A stretch of DNA of 64,000 bases from Niebla homalea. Its lineage: Eukaryota; Ascomycota; Lecanoromycetes; Lecanorales; Ramalinaceae. A program made the position numbers and the translations under genes. Positions within the stretch are counted from its first letter, which is position 1. Every line of letters begins with the position of its first letter. The stretch covers positions 248,001 through 312,000 of the forward strand of contig JAHGAU010000016.1 of NCBI GenBank assembly GCA_019925105.1. The letters are read 5' to 3'. Shown here in pieces: positions 60,949-64,000 of the stretch. The notes beneath the pieces were generated by a model, which was not told where the DNA came from, did no database searches, and worked only from the letters and a program-made list of their open reading frames with translations.

Positions 60949-62330
60949 AAGATATTTATTATAATATTTATTTTTAAGATAATTAAGTCAACGTACTCAA
61001 TCTAGATAATCTACTAATATTATATTAAGAGCTTCCTAAAATCGCTAAATAGTTATTTTAAGATCTACTATTGCTCCCGTTCTAATATATTTATTATAAT
61101 ATTTAATCTTAAGACTATTAAGTCGACTTACTTAATTTAAATAATTTATTAATATTATATTAAGAGCTTCTTAATATTATTAAATAACTATTTTAAGATC
61201 TTTTATTGTTCCTATTCTGATATATTTATGATAATATTTATTTCCAAGATTATTAAATCGATTTACTTAATTTAAATAATTTCTTAATGTTATATTAAGA
61301 GCTTCCTTAGATTATTAAATGGTTATTTTAAGATTTATTATTGCTCCTATTTTAATAAATTTACTATAATATTTAATCTTAAGATTATTAAGTTAACTTA
61401 CTTAATTTAAATAATTTATTAGTATTATATTAAGAGCTTCTTAATATCATTAAATAGTTATTTCAAGATCTATTATTATTTTTATTCTAATAAATCTTCT
61501 ATAATATTTATTATTAAGATTATTAAGTTAACCTACTTAATTTAAATAATCTCTTAATATTATATTAAAAGCTTCTTAAAATTATTAAATAATTATTTTA
61601 AGATCTATTATTGCTTTTATTCTGATATATTTATTATAATATTTAATCTTAAGATTATTAAGTTAACCTATTTAATCTAAATGATCTATTAATATTGTAT
61701 TAAGAGTTTCTTGAGATTATTAAATAACTATTTTAAGATCTATTATTGCTCCTATTTTAATATATCTATTATAATATCTTTTTCTAAAATTATTAAATCG
61801 ATATACTTAATTTAAATAATCTATTAATATTATATCGAGAGCTTCTTAATATTATTATATAATTAATTTAAGATTTATTATTACTCTTATTTTAATATAT
61901 TTATTATAACATTTATCTTTAAGACTATTAAGCCGATTTACTCGATTTAAATAATCTATTAATATTATGTTAAAAGCTTATTAATATTATTAAATAGCTA
62001 TTTTAAGATTTATTATTGCTTTTATTCTGATAAATCTATTATAATATTTATTTCTAAGATTATTAAGTTAACCTACTCGATTCAAATAATTTATTAATAT
62101 TATATTAAGAGCTTCCTAAAATTATTAAATGGCTATTTTAAGATTTATTATTGCTCTTATTTTAATAAACCTTTTATAATATTTAATCTTAAGATTATTA
62201 AGTCAACCTATTTAATCTGGATGATCTCCTAATATTATATTAAGAGCTTCCTATAATTATTAAATGGCTATTTTAAGATCTATTATTGCTCTTATTCTTT
62301 CGGTATTTATCTTTATATTTAACAGTAGGT
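60949..62330 (-). repeat. TPR array, proximal block: ten units of exactly 135 bp
   Basis: The ATTTTAAGAT box begins at 61055, 61190, 61325, 61460, 61595, 61730, 61865, 62000, 62135 and 62270. Same 45-codon unit as 52440-53594, in phase with it once the gypsy element is removed, giving 19 repeats in total. Confidence 0.9.
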
Positions 62331-62915
62331 ATTTCTAGAAGTATACTTATTAGACTTTAAATGAAATAAAAGTAAATATTCAAAATAAAGACTTATATAT
62401 AAAGTATATAGTAAACTTTAAGTAAGATATTAAAACGACAGATTATATACTTAAACTCTTAGTATTATACTTATACCAGAGATATCCGCTGGTAACTTAT
62501 TCCCTTCTTTTAAAATTATTAATCGTAAATCTTGTTAAATTCTTCCGGTAGAATACTTATTAAACTATAATAAAAGTCTACTACGCCTCTTCCGAGACTT
62601 TATCGTAAGGGCGGTTTTTCTAATATATTAACGAATTAATAATATTTATTACCCTTCTTTAGGTAAGTAAGCCTTATTAACTACGGGCGTTTTCTTTATA
62701 TAGATAATTATATTTAATTATAGACGCATTATATAACGTATACCGGATTATTATATCAGATTGTTAAAAGCAGAAACTTCGTATTATAATTAAATTAATT
62801 AAATTTATTATAGTTAGCTTATTAATATATATATAAAGGTACCATTTACGGATCAACGTAAATTATATTCAGGTATCTACGGCAGTATTATGTGCCAGTG
62901 CTTTCAGACCGCGCT
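62331..62915. other. RIPed region upstream of the TPR array
   Basis: Expected to hold the N-terminal part or promoter of the TPR-CHAT gene. No start codon, intron or domain could be fixed. Stops in every frame. Confidence 0.4.
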
Positions 62916-62917
62916 AC

Positions 62918-63230
62918 TTATAATAAACCATAATACGAGCCAGGTGGACAGCAGCTGATCAGAATAAAGGCGTGAGTAGTAATAGATAATAACTTAGGAC
63001 TCAAAATACTCCACGAAATTCCTTCTAACGTACTATATATAAATTCTGTAACGTTAATAGACTCTATTATATTTACGATAATAGCCTTAAACGGATATTT
63101 AGCGCTATTTATGTAGTTGGCGTTTATGCCTTTAATACCTGGTAAACGAAGGGTAATACGGGCAGCTCGATGGGGCATTAATATAACCGGCTTAAAGGCT
63201 AGTATACTACCTATGGTAGTACCGTACGCT
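62918..63230 (-). pseudogene. Unidentified coding-like frame upstream of the TPR-CHAT gene
   Basis: A minus-strand 86-codon frame from ATG 63178 to 62918. The frame also stays open upstream to about 63230 (AYGTTIGSILAFKPVIL). The sequence is protein-like (ARITLRLPGIKGINANY, IIESINVTEFIYSTLEGISW) and unlike RIP noise. No family is recognised. It could be an N-terminal domain or exon of the TPR-CHAT gene on the same strand, or a separate gene. Confidence 0.4.
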
Positions 63231-63732
63231 TAAATTAAAAGAAACGAGAAATCAGTTATAATAACTTAGAAATATAATAATCAGCTGGAAAGCTATAACG
63301 GTAATTTAGCGTCTCCGCTTAAGTATCCGATAGGCTCGAAACGTACAGCCCCTTTTATAGATAATATAGACTTAATTTATCTATATTAAACCTACCTATC
63401 TTTAATCCCTTTAATAACTAGATTCCTCCAGCGACCAGCTTTTTTTTAAATAGTCGTAAAAACGTTTAAGGTTTAAGAGTAACCAGGGATGGATAATAGA
63501 GGTTTCTAGGAGTAAAAAAAACGAGGTTTGCTTATGATAATATATCGATGTATGCGATTATAAATAAGCGTCGCTTTTAAGATTTTCTATATCGATAATT
63601 AACGATAAAAAATCTTATTGCGGAGAAGGCCTCGTTAGGCTAAATAAGGCGCCCCAATTCGACGCTTGGTAAATATAGCTTAATTCCGTTTAGTTGGCGC
63701 AGTTACTGGCAGTAACTAACTCGCTGATATAA
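63231..63732. other. Degraded region before the rightmost TPR gene
   Basis: Mixed composition with some RIP. It may contain the upstream (N-terminal) part of the plus-strand TPR gene, but no NTPase motif could be read. Confidence 0.35.
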
Positions 63733-64000
63733 GAAATCATATATCTACTCTTGGCACCGCTAACAATTTAGGCACCCTCTATGGAAATTAAGGCAAGCAT
63801 AGGGAGGCGGAGTAGATGTATCTACGGGCGTTGGATGGATATAAGAAAGCCTAAAGCCCCATCCATACTCCGTGCTATTAATAACGTATGCTTATTTAAG
63901 TCCAGTCGAGGTGGGCATGTCAAAGTAGACGAGCCACTTTCGCATAAAAGCAATAAAGCCTTTCAGAAGACTTAAAGCCAACATATCTCACGTTAAAACG
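63733..64000 (+). pseudogene. TPR-repeat protein (NLR-type C-terminal repeats), cut by window edge
   Basis: Plus-strand frame through RIP-type stops. It reads HISTLGTANNLGTLYGN, then GKHREAE, MYLRALDGYKKA and SPIHTP. This is the kinesin-light-chain-like TPR (about 42 residues) common at the C-terminus of fungal NB-ARC-TPR and similar STAND proteins (consensus TLxTVNNLGxLYxxQGKxxEAExMYxRALxGYEKAL). A second repeat begins near 63870 after a frame change. Distinct from the 45-residue repeats of the TPR-CHAT gene, and on the opposite strand. The gene should continue past 64000. Confidence 0.75.

Larger units (their letters stand above)
50755..62330 (-). pseudogene. TPR-CHAT protein gene, RIP-inactivated and split by a retrotransposon
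   Basis: N-terminal to C-terminal on the minus strand: 19 TPR-type repeats of exactly 45 codons (62330-60949 and 53594-52440); the linker ending TDISDL (52139-52157); then a CHAT caspase-like protease domain. CHAT landmarks: the WWIPTG-type block at 51661-51693, the catalytic His position 51316-51318 (now TAT, Tyr), the SAC-G-TG catalytic Cys position 51178-51180 (now TAT, Tyr), the QLTGFRYVINTL block near 51080-51120, and the family-typical C-terminus WVPYVYFGV with stop 50755-50757. Without the 7.35-kb insertion the coding span is about 4.2 kb. TPR-CHAT proteins act as TPR-gated proteases in bacterial defence; fungal ones are poorly known. The start was not found. Confidence 0.88.

Noticed and set aside
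52440..62330. 135-bp tandem array considered as a satellite or CRISPR-like array
   Set aside because: No unique spacers; units are contiguous and read as 45-residue TPRs on the minus strand leading in frame to a CHAT domain.
63781..63975. 64-codon plus-strand frame from ATG 63781
   Set aside because: Mostly out of frame with the clear TPR reading of the same strand; only its end overlaps the shifted second repeat.

Overview
The window looks like a repeat-rich, AT-rich compartment of a filamentous ascomycete (Pezizomycotina) genome. Most of it carries the mark of repeat-induced point mutation (RIP): CA and TG dinucleotides are almost absent, TA is in large excess, and CG is kept. Genes decay by in-frame TAA/TAG/TGA codons rather than by indels. 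Reading frames and repeat periods therefore often survive exactly, and families can be recognised through the stop codons. No intact housekeeping gene, tRNA or rRNA gene was found.

Layout. 1-10110: a minus-strand Ty3/gypsy polyprotein relic (gag right, reverse transcriptase left), split by a full-length Tad-like LINE (2581-8397, 12-bp target duplication). 10126-10465: a GC-normal Psq-type DNA-binding fragment. 10544-21410 and 21678-23861: two copies of one TA-flanked terminal-inverted-repeat (TIR) element packed with satellites; the first holds two LINE copies in one target duplication. 23864-27623: a degraded patatin-NACHT-ankyrin NLR-type gene with a recognisable 51-bp intron and eight exact 99-bp ankyrin repeats; a Cys-rich frame lies in phase upstream. 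29376-37372: a composite DNA transposon with two convergent genes, an unrecognised 632-codon protein and a Tc1/mariner-superfamily DDE transposase. That transposase is split by a TA-flanked MITE and by a second two-gene element of the same design. 37532-38290: a degraded FunK1-type kinase. 42869-44170: a young, unRIPed Mutator-derived element. 44800-45494: a third DDE transposase relic. 48273-50516: a piggyBac-type transposase relic. 50755-62330: a TPR-CHAT gene on the minus strand with 19 repeats of exactly 135 bp and a C-terminal CHAT protease domain whose His and Cys codons are both mutated. It is split by a chromodomain gypsy element (53600-60943) that itself contains a nested solo LTR. 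63733-64000: the start of another TPR gene on the plus strand.

Together the window reads as a graveyard of STAND/NLR-like self/non-self recognition genes (patatin-NACHT-ANK, TPR-CHAT, a TPR protein, with FunK1 nearby) invaded by several layers of transposons and inactivated by RIP. The most interesting items are the TPR-CHAT and patatin-NACHT-ANK relics and the two-gene mariner-like transposon family. Family calls rest on reading through RIP-type stops by eye; no database search was run.
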